From contig NZ_RXLQ01000008.1 in assembly GCF_003953935.1 (NCBI RefSeq), forward strand, positions 186,001 to 250,000: a stretch of DNA of 64,000 nucleotides, written 5' to 3'. Source of the stretch: Massilia atriviolacea (GTDB taxonomy: Bacteria > Pseudomonadota > Gammaproteobacteria > Burkholderiales > Burkholderiaceae_D). The notes below the pieces were generated by a model. The model was given only the letters and a program-made list of their open reading frames with translations. It had not been told where the DNA came from and did not search any database. Both the position numbers and the translations under genes were made by a program. Shown here piece by piece: positions 18,269 through 26,834 of the stretch. Numbering within the stretch: position 1 is the stretch's first letter; the number at the start of each line of letters is the position of its first letter.

Positions 18269-18814
18269 CTACCCCTTTACCTGCCCGCACAACTCCCCCA
18301 GCAGCTTTTCCCCCTCCGGCCACTCCCCGTAGCCGCTATCCCCATTGATATGCCCCGCCTCGCCAATCTCGACGAAGCGGCTGCCCCACGCCTGGGCAAA
18401 CGCGCGGGCGCGTTCGATCGACACGTAGGGATCGTTGGTGCTGGCCACCACGATGCTCGGAAACGGCAGCTTGTGCAGCTGCATCGGTGCAAACCCCACC
18501 GCCTCGGACGGAAACGAGGGCCCTTCGGCATCGGCCGGCGCCACCAGGAACGCGCCGCCGATACCGAGCGCCGACTCCGATCGCGCCCAATGCGCCACCA
18601 GCCCGCACGACAGGCTGTGCGCCACCAGGATCGGCGGCCCTTCGCTCATCGCAATCGCGGCGTCGAGTTCATCGACCCACTCGCGGCAATCGGGATTGTT
18701 CCAGTCGCGGTGGGCGACCCGCTTCCACTTGGGGTTGCGCTGTTCCCAGTGGGTTTGCCAGTGCGACGGGCCCGAATTCCAGATCCCCGCCAAAGTCAGT
18801 ACATCGCAATCCAT
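18269..18814 (-). CDS. RBBP9/YdeN-type serine hydrolase
   Basis: A 181-residue small alpha/beta hydrolase. It has the family N-terminus (LTLAGIWNSGPSHWQTHWE), the nucleophile elbow VAHSLSCGL, the acidic residue in VASTNDPYVS and the catalytic histidine in EAGHINGDSGYGEWPEG, which is nearly diagnostic of the RBBP9/YdeN family. The biological substrate is unknown. It stands alone between htpG (convergent) and the GH5 gene. Confidence 0.88.
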   Translation of the reverse strand: MDCDVLTLAGIWNSGPSHWQTHWEQRNPKWKRVAHRDWNNPDCREWVDELDAAIAMSEGPPILVAHSLSCGLVAHWARSESALGIGGAFLVAPADAEGPSFPSEAVGFAPMQLHKLPFPSIVVASTNDPYVSIERARAFAQAWGSRFVEIGEAGHINGDSGYGEWPEGEKLLGELCGQVKG

Positions 18815-18888
18815 GCATCCTCCGTTGTCGCTCGTTCGATTGCGTCGATTGTACGACTAAAGGCGCGCCGCCGCGCTGGCCGGGCCGC

Positions 18889-20706
18889 TTAGCGCGCGCC
18901 CTTGCTCACCTTGATCCAGTTCAGGTTCCAGCCGCCCTGTTTCGCGTAGACGCCGAAGGAGTGGCTGCCGGCCGACAGGGTCACGGTGCGGTTGACCGAG
19001 GCCCAGTTCTGCCAGCCGCCCGTGGCCGGCAGCGCCACCGTGGCGTAGGTCGGCTTGCCGCCGGCTTCTTCGAAACTCAGTTCGCCCCCGCCCGGACTGG
19101 CGACCCGGAATTCGATGGTGTAGGTGCCGCTTTCCGGTATCGTCACCGGGGCGTTGGTGTACGACATCCAGTCGCCGGTATCGATATGGCTGGCGTTCCT
19201 GCCGCCGCCCGCGTCGCTGGTCTGTTCCGACTCCACGCCGCTCATGCTGGCGTGGTCTTCGGCCTGGATCAGCGCGATCTGCCCGCCCGAGCCGGCCGGG
19301 GCGATGCCGATCCAGTTCAGGTTAAAGCCGCCGGCCCTGGCCGCGATGCCGATCGACTGCTTGCCGGCCGGGAGCTGGACATCGTGCGAGATGGTGCGCC
19401 AGGTTTGCCAGCCGCCGGTGGCGTCCACCGTCCTGGTGCCGAACACCGGGCTGCCGCCGGCCCGTTCCAGGCTGATGCTGCCGCCGCCGCTGGCGCTGGC
19501 CACGCGGTACGAGACCGTGTACAGGCCGGCCGACGGCACGTCGACCGTGTAGTTCATCCAGTCTCCGCTGTCGATGTAGCCGACGTTCTGGCCGCCGCCC
19601 GCGTCGCTGGTGCTTTCCAGCTGCACGCCGCTCATCTGGCACCAGGCTTCGGCCTGGATGGTCGACGGCACCGTGGCCGTGGCGCAGCCGCCGTCCTGCG
19701 TCCCGGGCCAGTTGCGCACCGTCTCGCGCGCCTGCTTGCCCGATTCGGTCAGGTCCCAGTCGGCCCAGCCGCCGGTGGCGCTGGCGCCCGGCACCAGGCT
19801 GGCCGAGCCCTCGCGCGCATCGTCCAGCGCCCAGTTGGCGTTGCTCAGATTGTGCTTCTTCATGAAGTCGATCCAGGCGTTGGTTTCGGGGTAGTTCACC
19901 CCGCCGTTGCCGTCCGCGTTGACCGAGCCCCATTCGGTCACGAACAGGGCCAGGCCGTTGTTCATGGCGGTGGCGGCCTTGTCGCGCAAGAACTGGCCGT
20001 GGGTGCCGGCGTAGAAGTGCAGGGTGTAGGCGATGTTGGTATGGCCCGTGATCGGGTTGCGCGAAGCGACGTCGGCGTCCTGCGACCAGTGCGGCGAGCC
20101 GACGATGATCAGGTTGTCGGGATCGATCGCGCGGATCGCCGCGATCACCGCCTGCGCGTACGGCTTGACGTTGGCGTCCCAGGTGACGTCGTCCTTCGGT
20201 TCGTTGTAGATCTCGTAGATGACGTGCTTGTTGTTGCCGTAGGTGCGCGCCATCTCCTGGAAGAAGGCGATCGCTTCGTTCTGGTGGCGGAAGGCGTAGT
20301 GCGAATGCCAGTCGATGATGACGTACATGTCCTTGGCGATGGCGGCATCCACCACGGCCTTGACGCGCGCCTTGTTCGCGGCCGGGAACTGGATGTAGCC
20401 GCCATTGTCTTCCACGCCCATGGCGGCGCGCACCAGCCTGGCCTTCCAGTCGTCCTTGAGCCAGCCGACCGCGCCGGCGTTGTAGAAGCGTTCGCCGGGC
20501 CAGCCGGTGTTGGACCAGTACATGCTGCTGCCGCTGATGCTGCCCGGTTTGCCGCCGACCAGCACCTGGTTGCCGCTGACCGAGAGCGCCGGCACGTCGG
20601 CCAGCGCGGCGCCGGCGCACAGCGCCAGGGCCAGGGCGGCAGCCAGGCGGGTGATGGGGTTGCGCGAAGTGGGGCGCAATGCTGCTTTGCTGAGGGTGAT
20701 GCTCAT
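18889..20706 (-). CDS. Secreted glycoside hydrolase family 5 enzyme with two carbohydrate-binding domains
   Basis: A 605-residue exported enzyme. The signal peptide is at the N-terminus with a hydrophobic core LAAALALALCAGAALA and cleavage expected after ALA. Residues about 37-340 form a GH5 barrel: VIIDWHSHYA, the acid/base glutamate in IYEIYNEPKDD, and the nucleophile glutamate in FVTEWGSV. Two beta-sandwich carbohydrate-binding domains of the CBM6/CBM35 type follow (about 350-470 and 480-605), each with the DAGGG.N..YIDTGDWM-like core. Endo-beta-1,4-glucanase is the most likely activity. The ATG at 20706 has AGGAG 8 bp upstream; the frame continues open to 20865 without support. Confidence 0.88.
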   Translation of the reverse strand: MSITLSKAALRPTSRNPITRLAAALALALCAGAALADVPALSVSGNQVLVGGKPGSISGSSMYWSNTGWPGERFYNAGAVGWLKDDWKARLVRAAMGVEDNGGYIQFPAANKARVKAVVDAAIAKDMYVIIDWHSHYAFRHQNEAIAFFQEMARTYGNNKHVIYEIYNEPKDDVTWDANVKPYAQAVIAAIRAIDPDNLIIVGSPHWSQDADVASRNPITGHTNIAYTLHFYAGTHGQFLRDKAATAMNNGLALFVTEWGSVNADGNGGVNYPETNAWIDFMKKHNLSNANWALDDAREGSASLVPGASATGGWADWDLTESGKQARETVRNWPGTQDGGCATATVPSTIQAEAWCQMSGVQLESTSDAGGGQNVGYIDSGDWMNYTVDVPSAGLYTVSYRVASASGGGSISLERAGGSPVFGTRTVDATGGWQTWRTISHDVQLPAGKQSIGIAARAGGFNLNWIGIAPAGSGGQIALIQAEDHASMSGVESEQTSDAGGGRNASHIDTGDWMSYTNAPVTIPESGTYTIEFRVASPGGGELSFEEAGGKPTYATVALPATGGWQNWASVNRTVTLSAGSHSFGVYAKQGGWNLNWIKVSKGAR

Positions 20707-20828
20707 CGCTGGTGTCTCCTGAATCGATGTCGGTGAGCGAGGCGGCGACGGGCCGTGGCGGGATCGGGCTTGCTGCCATCGCGGTGCGGTCGGCGCGCGT
20801 GGCGCCGCTGCGGTCCCGGATTTATGTG

Positions 20829-20842
20829 TGAAATCGTTTTCA
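20829..20842. promoter_or_regulatory. LacI-family type operator upstream of the GH5 gene
   Basis: TGAAATCGTTTTCA is a 14-bp near-palindrome with the central CG and TGAAA/TTTCA arms typical of LacI/GalR operators. It lies just downstream of a predicted promoter, which fits a roadblock repressor responding to a sugar. No LacI gene is in the window. Confidence 0.55.
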
Positions 20843-20856
20843 GGTGACCGTGGCCT

Positions 20857-20885
20857 ATTTGACATCAGCGCCTTGCTGAAGTCAA
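20857..20885 (-). promoter_or_regulatory. Predicted sigma-70 promoter of the GH5 gene
   Basis: Minus-strand TTGACT (20885-20880), 17-bp spacer and TCAAAT (20862-20857) would start transcription about 150 bp upstream of the ATG, immediately before the LacI-type operator. The -35 matches 5 of 6 and the -10 matches 4 of 6. Confidence 0.45.
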
Positions 20886-20963
20886 TGGAAAGGTTTCCGT
20901 CACGCGGCGTGGAAGAAACACTGACTTACGGCAAGTTCGGCCGGGCAGTGTCTCTTGCGCGGT

Positions 20964-21806
20964 TTACAGCGCGGTGCGCAGCGCGAACAGTTCGGGAAAC
21001 AGCACCACGTCGAGCATCTTGCGCAGGTAGCTCACGCCGGCCGTGCCGCCGGTGCCGGTCTTGAAGCCGATGATGCGTTCGACCGTGGTCACGTGGCGGA
21101 AGCGCCAGAAGCGGAAGGCGGTCTCCATGTCGACCAGCTTTTCGGCCAGTTCGTACAGGGCCCAGTGGCGCGCCGGGTCCTGGTAGACCGCCAGCCAGGC
21201 CGCCTTGACCGATTGGTCGGCCTGCGTGGGCAGGGTCCAGTCGGCGTTCAGGCGTTCGGGCGCGATGGAAAAGCCGCTGCGCGCCAGCAGCAGCACCGCT
21301 TCGTCGTACACGGACGGCGCGCGCAGTTCGCGCTCGAGCACGGCGTGCGCGGCGGGTGCGCTTTGGTGCACGTTCAGCAGGGCGGCGTTCTTGTTCCCGA
21401 GCAGGAATTCGAGTTCGCGGTACTGGTGCGACTGGAAGCCCGAGGAGGCGCCCAGGAAGGGGCGGATGGCCGTGTATTCGGGCGGCGTCATGGTGGCCAG
21501 CACGTCCCAGGCATGCACCAGCTGGTCCATGATGCGCGCCACCCGCGCCAGCATCTTGAAGGCGGGCGGCAGTTCGCCGGCGCGCAGCTTGGTGCGCACC
21601 GCCTGCAGTTCGTGCAGCATCAGCTTGAGCCACAGTTCGCTGGTCTGGTGCTGCACGATGAACAGCATTTCATTGTGGTTGGGCGAGCGCGGATGCTGGG
21701 CGTTGAGGATCTGGTCGAGCCCCAGGTAGTCGCCATAGCTCATCGCTTCGCTGAAATCCATCTTGGCGCCGTGCCATTGGGCCGGGCATTTTGCTTCTTC
21801 GGACAT
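20964..21806 (-). CDS. kynA: Tryptophan 2,3-dioxygenase
   Basis: A 280-residue haem enzyme of typical bacterial length. The active-site histidine lies in [14 protein letters not shown] near residue 52, and the haem-ligand histidine in [22 protein letters not shown] near residue 240. [20 protein letters not shown] is the conserved substrate and dimer segment. It opens the indole ring of tryptophan to N-formylkynurenine. It begins 21 bp after kynU, so kynU-kynA form an operon. Confidence 0.96.
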   Translation of the reverse strand: MSEEAKCPAQWHGAKMDFSEAMSYGDYLGLDQILNAQHPRSPNHNEMLFIVQHQTSELWLKLMLHELQAVRTKLRAGELPPAFKMLARVARIMDQLVHAWDVLATMTPPEYTAIRPFLGASSGFQSHQYRELEFLLGNKNAALLNVHQSAPAAHAVLERELRAPSVYDEAVLLLARSGFSIAPERLNADWTLPTQADQSVKAAWLAVYQDPARHWALYELAEKLVDMETAFRFWRFRHVTTVERIIGFKTGTGGTAGVSYLRKMLDVVLFPELFALRTAL

Positions 21807-21827
21807 AGTCTCTTTCAGGCTGCTGGA

Positions 21828-23066
21828 TCAGGTGACTGCGCCGCGGCTGGCGGCGACATCGTAGGCGCGCTCGTCGAGGATCCGGCGCAGGATCTCGACC
21901 GCGTCCCACACGTCGGCAAAGCTGGTGTACAGCGGCGTGAAGCCGAAGCGCATGATGGCCGGCTCGCGGTAGTCGCCGATGACGCCGCGCGCGATCAGGG
22001 CCTGCATCACCGCGTAGCCGTGCGGATGGGTAAAGCTGACCTGGCTGCCGCGCCGTGCATGTTCGCGCGGGGTGGCCAGGCCGAGCGGGTGGCTGGCGCA
22101 GCGCTCTTCCACCAGGGCGATGAACAGGTCGGTCAGGGCCAGCGACTTGGCGCGGATGGCGTGCATGCCGGTCCGCTCGAACACCTCCAGCCCGCATTCG
22201 ACCAGGGTGAGCGAGACGATCGGCTGGGTGCCGCACAGGGCGCGCCCGATGCCGGCGGTCGCTTCGAATTCCGGCGCCATGGCGAACGGCCGGGCATGGC
22301 CCCACCAGCCCGACAGCGGCTGGGTAAACGCCGCCTGGTGGCGCTCGGGCACCCAGATGAAGGCTGGCGCGCCGGGGCCGCCGTTGAGGTATTTATAGGT
22401 GCAGCCGACCGCCAGGTCGGCGCCGTCGCGGCGCAGGTCGACCGGCACGGCGCCGGCCGAGTGGGCCAGGTCCCACAGGATCAGCGCGCCCTGCTCGTGC
22501 GCGTGGCGGCTCATGGCGGCCATGTCGTGCTGGTAGCCGGTGCGGTAGTTCACGTGGGTGAGCATGACGACCGCGCAGTCGGGCCCGATGGCGTCCGCGA
22601 GTTGCTCGCTCGAGTCGACCAGGCGTACCTGGTAGCCGCGGTCGAGCCAGCTGGTCAGGCCCTGGGCCATGTACAGGTCGGTGGGGAAGTTGCCGCGCTC
22701 GGTGACGATCACCTTGCGCTCCGTCTTTGCGGATTGCATGTGCAGGGCCGCCGCCAGCGCCTTGAACAGGTTGAGCGAGGTGGTGTCGTTGACGACGACT
22801 TCGCCGGCGCCCGCGCCGATCAGCGGGGCCAGGCGGTCGCCCAGGCGCTTGGGCAGGTCGAACCAGCCGGCCGTGTTCCAGCTGGTGATCAGGTCGCGGC
22901 CCCATTCGCGGGCGATGACGTCCTGGGCGCGCGCCAGCGCGGCGCGCGGACGGGCGCCCAGCGAGTTGCCGTCGAGGTAGATCACGCCCTCGGGCAGGTC
23001 GAAGTGCTGGCGCAGCGGGGCGAGGGCGTCGCCGGCGTCCAGGGCAAGGCAGTCGTTACGGTTCAT
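21828..23066 (-). CDS. kynU: Kynureninase
   Basis: A 412-residue PLP enzyme with [12 protein letters not shown] near the N-terminus, [13 protein letters not shown] with the cofactor-binding Asp, and the Schiff-base lysine in [15 protein letters not shown]. It cleaves kynurenine to anthranilate and alanine. A GAAGG ribosome-binding site precedes the ATG at 23066. The usual partner kynB (formamidase) is not next to it; it must be elsewhere or replaced. Confidence 0.96.
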   Translation of the reverse strand: MNRNDCLALDAGDALAPLRQHFDLPEGVIYLDGNSLGARPRAALARAQDVIAREWGRDLITSWNTAGWFDLPKRLGDRLAPLIGAGAGEVVVNDTTSLNLFKALAAALHMQSAKTERKVIVTERGNFPTDLYMAQGLTSWLDRGYQVRLVDSSEQLADAIGPDCAVVMLTHVNYRTGYQHDMAAMSRHAHEQGALILWDLAHSAGAVPVDLRRDGADLAVGCTYKYLNGGPGAPAFIWVPERHQAAFTQPLSGWWGHARPFAMAPEFEATAGIGRALCGTQPIVSLTLVECGLEVFERTGMHAIRAKSLALTDLFIALVEERCASHPLGLATPREHARRGSQVSFTHPHGYAVMQALIARGVIGDYREPAIMRFGFTPLYTSFADVWDAVEILRRILDERAYDVAASRGAVT

Positions 23067-23165
23067 CGTTTACCTTCAATATACTTTAGGCTTCATGTAA
23101 TTTGGGCCAATGCGGGAGTGTAACAAGATTCGGGCGCCAAGGGCAGCCGCTGCTCGCGGGCGTAA

Positions 23166-23426
23166 ACCATTGCCGGAAAGGCGACGCGCCAGGTGCGTTC
23201 GTCGCTGAGCGGTGCCGATGCCGATTTCCTGCGCGAGTACGCACTGCGCGACGCCTTCGACACGGGTAACGGCGATGTCCGGTCCGCCACGTCGCAGGCG
23301 GCGCCCCAGGTGGCCGGCGCGGTCGCCATTTTGCTTTCTCCCGCTGCGGCGCCCGACGATACCCTTGCCAATACGGTGGCGCCTGACCAACACCTTCGCC
23401 AGCGTGAACGGGTCCCACGGCGGTGA
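23166..23426 (+). pseudogene. Possible relic of a subtilisin-type (S8) serine peptidase
   Basis: The translated stretch contains ATSQAAPQVAGAVAILLS, which closely resembles the catalytic-serine motif GTSxAAPxVAGxxALLL of S8 peptidases. No N-terminal domain with the Asp and His motifs exists upstream; the frame is stopped at 23163 and its 3' end drifts into low-similarity sequence, with a possible frameshift to a frame reading LTNTFASVNG. No start codon with a ribosome-binding site is seen. It occupies part of the 871-bp gap 23067-23937. Chance similarity in GC-rich sequence cannot be excluded. Confidence 0.4.
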
Positions 23427-23549
23427 GCGCCGTCCGCGGCGGCAGGTACATACGCCTCCGGCTTTCGCGCGGGGTCGCAGATTGTTGTATCTGTGACACG
23501 CATTCAATAAAGGCAAGAAAATATTTTTAAAATAAATGCAGAGCGTCCC

Positions 23550-23576
23550 TCAAGTTCCCCGTTTGGCCGCCGTTAC
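23550..23576 (+). promoter_or_regulatory. FliA (sigma-28) like promoter upstream of flhD
   Basis: TCAAGTTC, an 11-bp spacer and GCCGTTAC match the FliA consensus (CTCAAGTT or TAAAGTTT with GCCGATAA) at six of eight positions in each half. It lies about 360 bp upstream of flhD with no gene in between on this strand. Confidence 0.45.
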
Positions 23577-23650
23577 CGAGTCAGACACGGGGGAGTTCGA
23601 CGAGATTTCCAGTTGTTTGAATTTATTTTCAAATTATTTTAAAAAAACCC

Positions 23651-23677
23651 TCAAGTTCTTCAAAAGCTTGACGTAAC
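23651..23677 (+). promoter_or_regulatory. Second CCCTCAAGTTC motif upstream of flhD
   Basis: The 11-bp CCCTCAAGTTC is repeated 101 bp after the first. Its -10 half (GACGTAAC) is weak against GCCGATAA. The surrounding 23500-23660 is AT-rich compared with the rest of the window. Confidence 0.3.
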
Positions 23678-23937
23678 CGGTACACGACGCCAGAAAATCC
23701 GCGTCGACGGGTCAGTTACCCAGCGCCCCACAATCAGCTTTTCCGCCCCGGTTTCATAGGGGCGCGACCATGATCCGGCAGGGTTCGTAGGACGAACACC
23801 TACGGACTTGCCTCATCTGTACCTCACCCAAAATACAGGCGCGCGCCTATTCTCGTATTGTTGCTGTACAGTCAGAATCTATCTCACTGGCAATACGAAC
23901 ACAGCGCCAGATTTCAACGGATTGAAGGAGACGGAAA

Positions 23938-24255
23938 ATGACTGCGAACGACATGATGGCTGAAATTCGTGATGCGAACCTGAGCTACCTGATGCTCGCC
24001 CAGCAGATGATCCGCGCCGACAAAGTGACCGCGATCTTCCGTCTCGGGATTTCGGCGGACATCGCCGAACTGATCGAAAACATGAGCAATTCCCAGATCC
24101 TGAAGCTGGCCGGCGGCAACATGATGCTGGCGCGCTTCCGCTTCGACGATAGTGCTATTCTGTCGATGTTGACCAGCAACAGCAAAGACCGCGTCCTCGC
24201 CCAGTCCCACGCCGCCATCCTGATGGCCGGCCAGGCGGTCGAAGAAATCGTCTGA
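23938..24255 (+). CDS. flhD: Flagellar master regulator subunit FlhD
   Basis: A 105-residue protein matching FlhD in length and sequence: EIRDANLSYLMLAQQMIRADK near residue 7, then ISADIAELIENMSNSQILKLA. FlhD forms a heterohexamer with FlhC that activates class II flagellar promoters with sigma-70. A GAAGGAGACGG ribosome-binding site precedes the ATG. It leads the motility run, 53 bp before flhC. Confidence 0.96.
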   Translation: MTANDMMAEIRDANLSYLMLAQQMIRADKVTAIFRLGISADIAELIENMSNSQILKLAGGNMMLARFRFDDSAILSMLTSNSKDRVLAQSHAAILMAGQAVEEIV

Positions 24256-24308
24256 GCACCGTGTCTTTGTTGCCGCCGTCGCAGACAAAAACAGCATCGG
24301 GAGCCGTC

Positions 24309-24923
24309 ATGTCCAAGAAAAGCGTGGTATCGGAAGCCCAGGAAATCCAGTTGGCCATGGAGCTGATCAACCTGGGCGCCCGCTTGCAGTTGCTGGAGAC
24401 CGAAGTGGCGCTCTCGCGCGAACGCCTGCTCAAGCTGTACAAGGAACTCAAGGGCGTCTCGCCGCCGAAGGGCATGCTGCCTTTCTCGACCGACTGGTTC
24501 CTCACCTGGCAACCGAATATCCACGCCTCGCTGTTCATCAATATCCATAAATTCCTGGTCGACCACGCCGGTGCCACGGGCATCCAGGCGGTCATGAAGG
24601 CCTACAAGCTGTACCTCGAACAAATGCCGCCCGAACCCGGTGTCGAACCGCTGCTGTCGCTGACGCGCGCGTGGACACTGGTGCGTTTCTTCCAGAGCAA
24701 AATGCTGGCCATGGCCCCCTGCGACAAATGCCAGGGCAAGTTCGTGGTCGATTGCCTCGACCTGAACCACGCTTATCAATGCGGCCTGTGCAACATGCCT
24801 TCGCGCGCCGGCAAGACCAAGAAGGTGAAGGATGCCAGGGACGCCAAGGATGCCAGGGAGGCCAAGGAGGCCAGGCAGGCGAAGGATGCCGACAGCGCCG
24901 CGACAGCCCTGCTCAACGCGTGA
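24309..24923 (+). CDS. flhC: Flagellar master regulator subunit FlhC
   Basis: A 204-residue protein, DNA-binding partner of FlhD. The conserved block QEIQLAMELINLGARLQLLE and the zinc site of four cysteines (APCDKCQGKF and YQCGLCNMP) are present. The ATG at 24309 is chosen; an in-frame upstream start at 24261 is not supported. The last about 30 residues are an unusual charged tail of repeated KDAR/DAKEAR-like units that goes beyond the E. coli protein. Its stop overlaps the GTG of the next gene. Confidence 0.95.
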   Translation: MSKKSVVSEAQEIQLAMELINLGARLQLLETEVALSRERLLKLYKELKGVSPPKGMLPFSTDWFLTWQPNIHASLFINIHKFLVDHAGATGIQAVMKAYKLYLEQMPPEPGVEPLLSLTRAWTLVRFFQSKMLAMAPCDKCQGKFVVDCLDLNHAYQCGLCNMPSRAGKTKKVKDARDAKDAREAKEARQAKDADSAATALLNA

Positions 24924-25732
24924 GCCGGCGCAGCTCCCGGACCTCTCCCGAAGGGCAGGGCGCAAGCCTTGCCCTTCGCCGCATCTGGCGCGCCCCCGCC
25001 GTGCAGGCGCTGCTGCTGCAATGCCTGGCCTTTCCGCTCACCCTGCTCATCGTCTTCCTGCTGGCGCGCGCCGGCGCCGCCCTGTCCTACGCCGACGCGG
25101 CCCTGATCCAGGGCATCGCCGCCTGCGCGCTGACGCGCCTGCGCGGCCTGGCCGTGTGGTGGCTCGGCATTCAGCTGGTGTTTCCGCTGGCGCTGACGGG
25201 CGCGCTCAGGCTCGACATTCCTCCGCTGCTGTTCCTGGGCCTGTTCCTGTTCCTGCTGGCGCTGTACTGGTCGACCTTCCGCACCCAGGTGCCGTACTAC
25301 CCGTCCGCCAAGTGGGTGTGGAATGAAGTCGACCAGCTGCTGCCCAAGGGCAAACCGCTGCTGGTGATCGATATCGGCAGCGGCCTGGGCGGCTTCACGA
25401 TGGAGATGGCGCGCCGCCGTCCGGAGTCGCGTTTCGTCGGCATCGAGCTGGCCCCGCTGCCCTGGCTGGCGAGTTTTCTGCGCGCGCGTTTTACGGGAAG
25501 TCGTGCCCGTTTTGTGCGTGGCGATTACGACAATCTTGATTTAAGTAACTACGATGCGGTGTTCGCTTATCTGTCGCCGGCGGCAATGAGCGGTTTATGG
25601 AACAAGGCATCGAAAGAGATGCGTCCCGGTAGCATTTTGCTCAGTTATGAGTTTCTGATAACGGAAAAATCGCCGGATATTATTCTTATGCCTACAGGGC
25701 GTGGCGCGCCCCTCTACGGATGGCACTTTTAG
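24920..25732 (+). CDS. Membrane-anchored class I SAM-dependent methyltransferase
   Basis: About 270 residues. The first about 115 hold four hydrophobic segments (around ALLLQCLAFPLTLLIVFLLA, LIQGIAACALTRL, WWLGIQLVFPLALTG and PLLFLGLFLFLLALYW). A Rossmann methyltransferase domain follows, with motif I LLVIDIGSGLGGFTMEMA and acidic motif II FVGIELAP. The start is a GTG overlapping the flhC stop as GTGA, so it is coupled to flhDC. The substrate is unknown; the location between flhC and motA suggests a link to motility, possibly methylation of a membrane or envelope component. No gene symbol is established that I know of. Confidence 0.78.
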   Translation: MSRRSSRTSPEGQGASLALRRIWRAPAVQALLLQCLAFPLTLLIVFLLARAGAALSYADAALIQGIAACALTRLRGLAVWWLGIQLVFPLALTGALRLDIPPLLFLGLFLFLLALYWSTFRTQVPYYPSAKWVWNEVDQLLPKGKPLLVIDIGSGLGGFTMEMARRRPESRFVGIELAPLPWLASFLRARFTGSRARFVRGDYDNLDLSNYDAVFAYLSPAAMSGLWNKASKEMRPGSILLSYEFLITEKSPDIILMPTGRGAPLYGWHF

Positions 25733-25737
25733 GAGAC

Positions 25738-25772
25738 AGACGGCAGGGTTTTCCTTGCCGCTCGGGCCGTCT
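25738..25772 (+). terminator. Possible attenuating hairpin between methyltransferase and motA
   Basis: AGACGGC pairs with GCCGTCT around an inner partly paired segment, five bases after the methyltransferase stop. There is no U-tract, so it may be an mRNA-stabilising or attenuating structure. Confidence 0.3.
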
Positions 25773-25917
25773 CAGGCTATTGTAGTTCCGTATGTAAATT
25801 AAATGAATCGAGCCATTTAAAGAAACGACAGCATTCATTGCCATTCATATATTGGCGTTGTTTTCTTTAAAACGTCGGGCGCTGCCCGGGCTCTTTCCAA
25901 CTTGGGAGTCAGCGCAC

Positions 25918-26778
25918 TTGTTAGTCATACTCGGATACATCATCGTTTGCGGTTCGGTCTTCGGCGGCTTTGCCGCCTCCGGCGGCCACCTCGCGTCGCT
26001 GTTCCAGCCGCTCGAACTGGTGATGATCGGCGGTGCGGCTTTCGGCGCTTTCTTCGTCGGCAATAATAGCAAATCGATCAAGGCCACGCTCAAGGCCATT
26101 CCCGGGCTGTTCAAGGGGTCGCGGTATACCAAGGACCTGTACATGGAAATGATGTCGCTGCTGTTCGACGTCCTTTCCAAAGTGCGCAAGGAAGGCTTGA
26201 TGTCGATCGAAGGCGATATCGAAAACCCGGAACAAAGCCCGGTGTTTTCCAAATACCCCGGCGTGCTGGCCGACCACCATATTGTCGAATTCATGACCGA
26301 TTATCTGCGTTTGATGGTATCGGGAAATATGGACGCCTTCCAGATTGAAAATCTGATGGATAACGAAATTGAAACGCACCACCACGAAGGCGCGGTCCCG
26401 GCCCATTGCATCGCCAAGCTGGGCGACGGCTTGCCGGCCTTCGGCATCGTGGCGGCGGTGATGGGCGTGGTGCACACCATGGAGTCGGTCGGGATTCCGC
26501 CGGCCGAACTGGGGATCCTGATCGCCAAGGCGCTGGTCGGTACCTTCCTCGGCATCTTGCTGGCCTACGGCTTCGTCGGCCCGCTGGCCAGCCTGCTCGA
26601 ACAAAAGCTGGAAGAGTCGACCAAGATGTTCCAGTGCGTGAAAGTGACCCTGCTGGCCAGCCTGAACGGCTACGCGCCGGCGCTGGCGGTGGAATTCGGG
26701 CGCAAGGTGCTGTATTCGACCGAGCGGCCGACCTTCGCCGAGCTGGAAGAGCACATCAAGAAATCGAAGAGCAAGTAA
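25918..26778 (+). CDS. motA: Flagellar stator protein MotA
   Basis: A 286-residue inner-membrane stator subunit when started at the TTG at 25918. That start gives the canonical MotA N-terminus (LVILGYIIVCGSVFGGFAASGG) and has GGGAG 9 bp upstream. The in-frame ATG at 25852 would add 22 non-conserved residues and lacks a ribosome-binding site. Four membrane segments are visible, the last pair around LPAFGIVAAVMGVVHTM and ILIAKALVGTFLGILLAYGFVGPLA. With MotB it forms the proton channel that drives the motor. Confidence 0.95.
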   Translation: MLVILGYIIVCGSVFGGFAASGGHLASLFQPLELVMIGGAAFGAFFVGNNSKSIKATLKAIPGLFKGSRYTKDLYMEMMSLLFDVLSKVRKEGLMSIEGDIENPEQSPVFSKYPGVLADHHIVEFMTDYLRLMVSGNMDAFQIENLMDNEIETHHHEGAVPAHCIAKLGDGLPAFGIVAAVMGVVHTMESVGIPPAELGILIAKALVGTFLGILLAYGFVGPLASLLEQKLEESTKMFQCVKVTLLASLNGYAPALAVEFGRKVLYSTERPTFAELEEHIKKSKSK

Positions 26779-26834
26779 GCCCATCATGCGCAGCCACTTT
26801 TCCCCCTGCATGATGCCGACCAGACGGAGCGCCC

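Noticed and set aside
23076-23516. Minus-strand frames of 136-146 codons beyond the kynU start
   Set aside because: The translations are Arg/Pro/Ala-rich in all three frames and show no family; they are open by composition only.
25852-25917. ATG 25852 as the motA start
   Set aside because: It adds 22 residues that do not belong to MotA and has no ribosome-binding site; TTG 25918 has GGGAG at the right distance.
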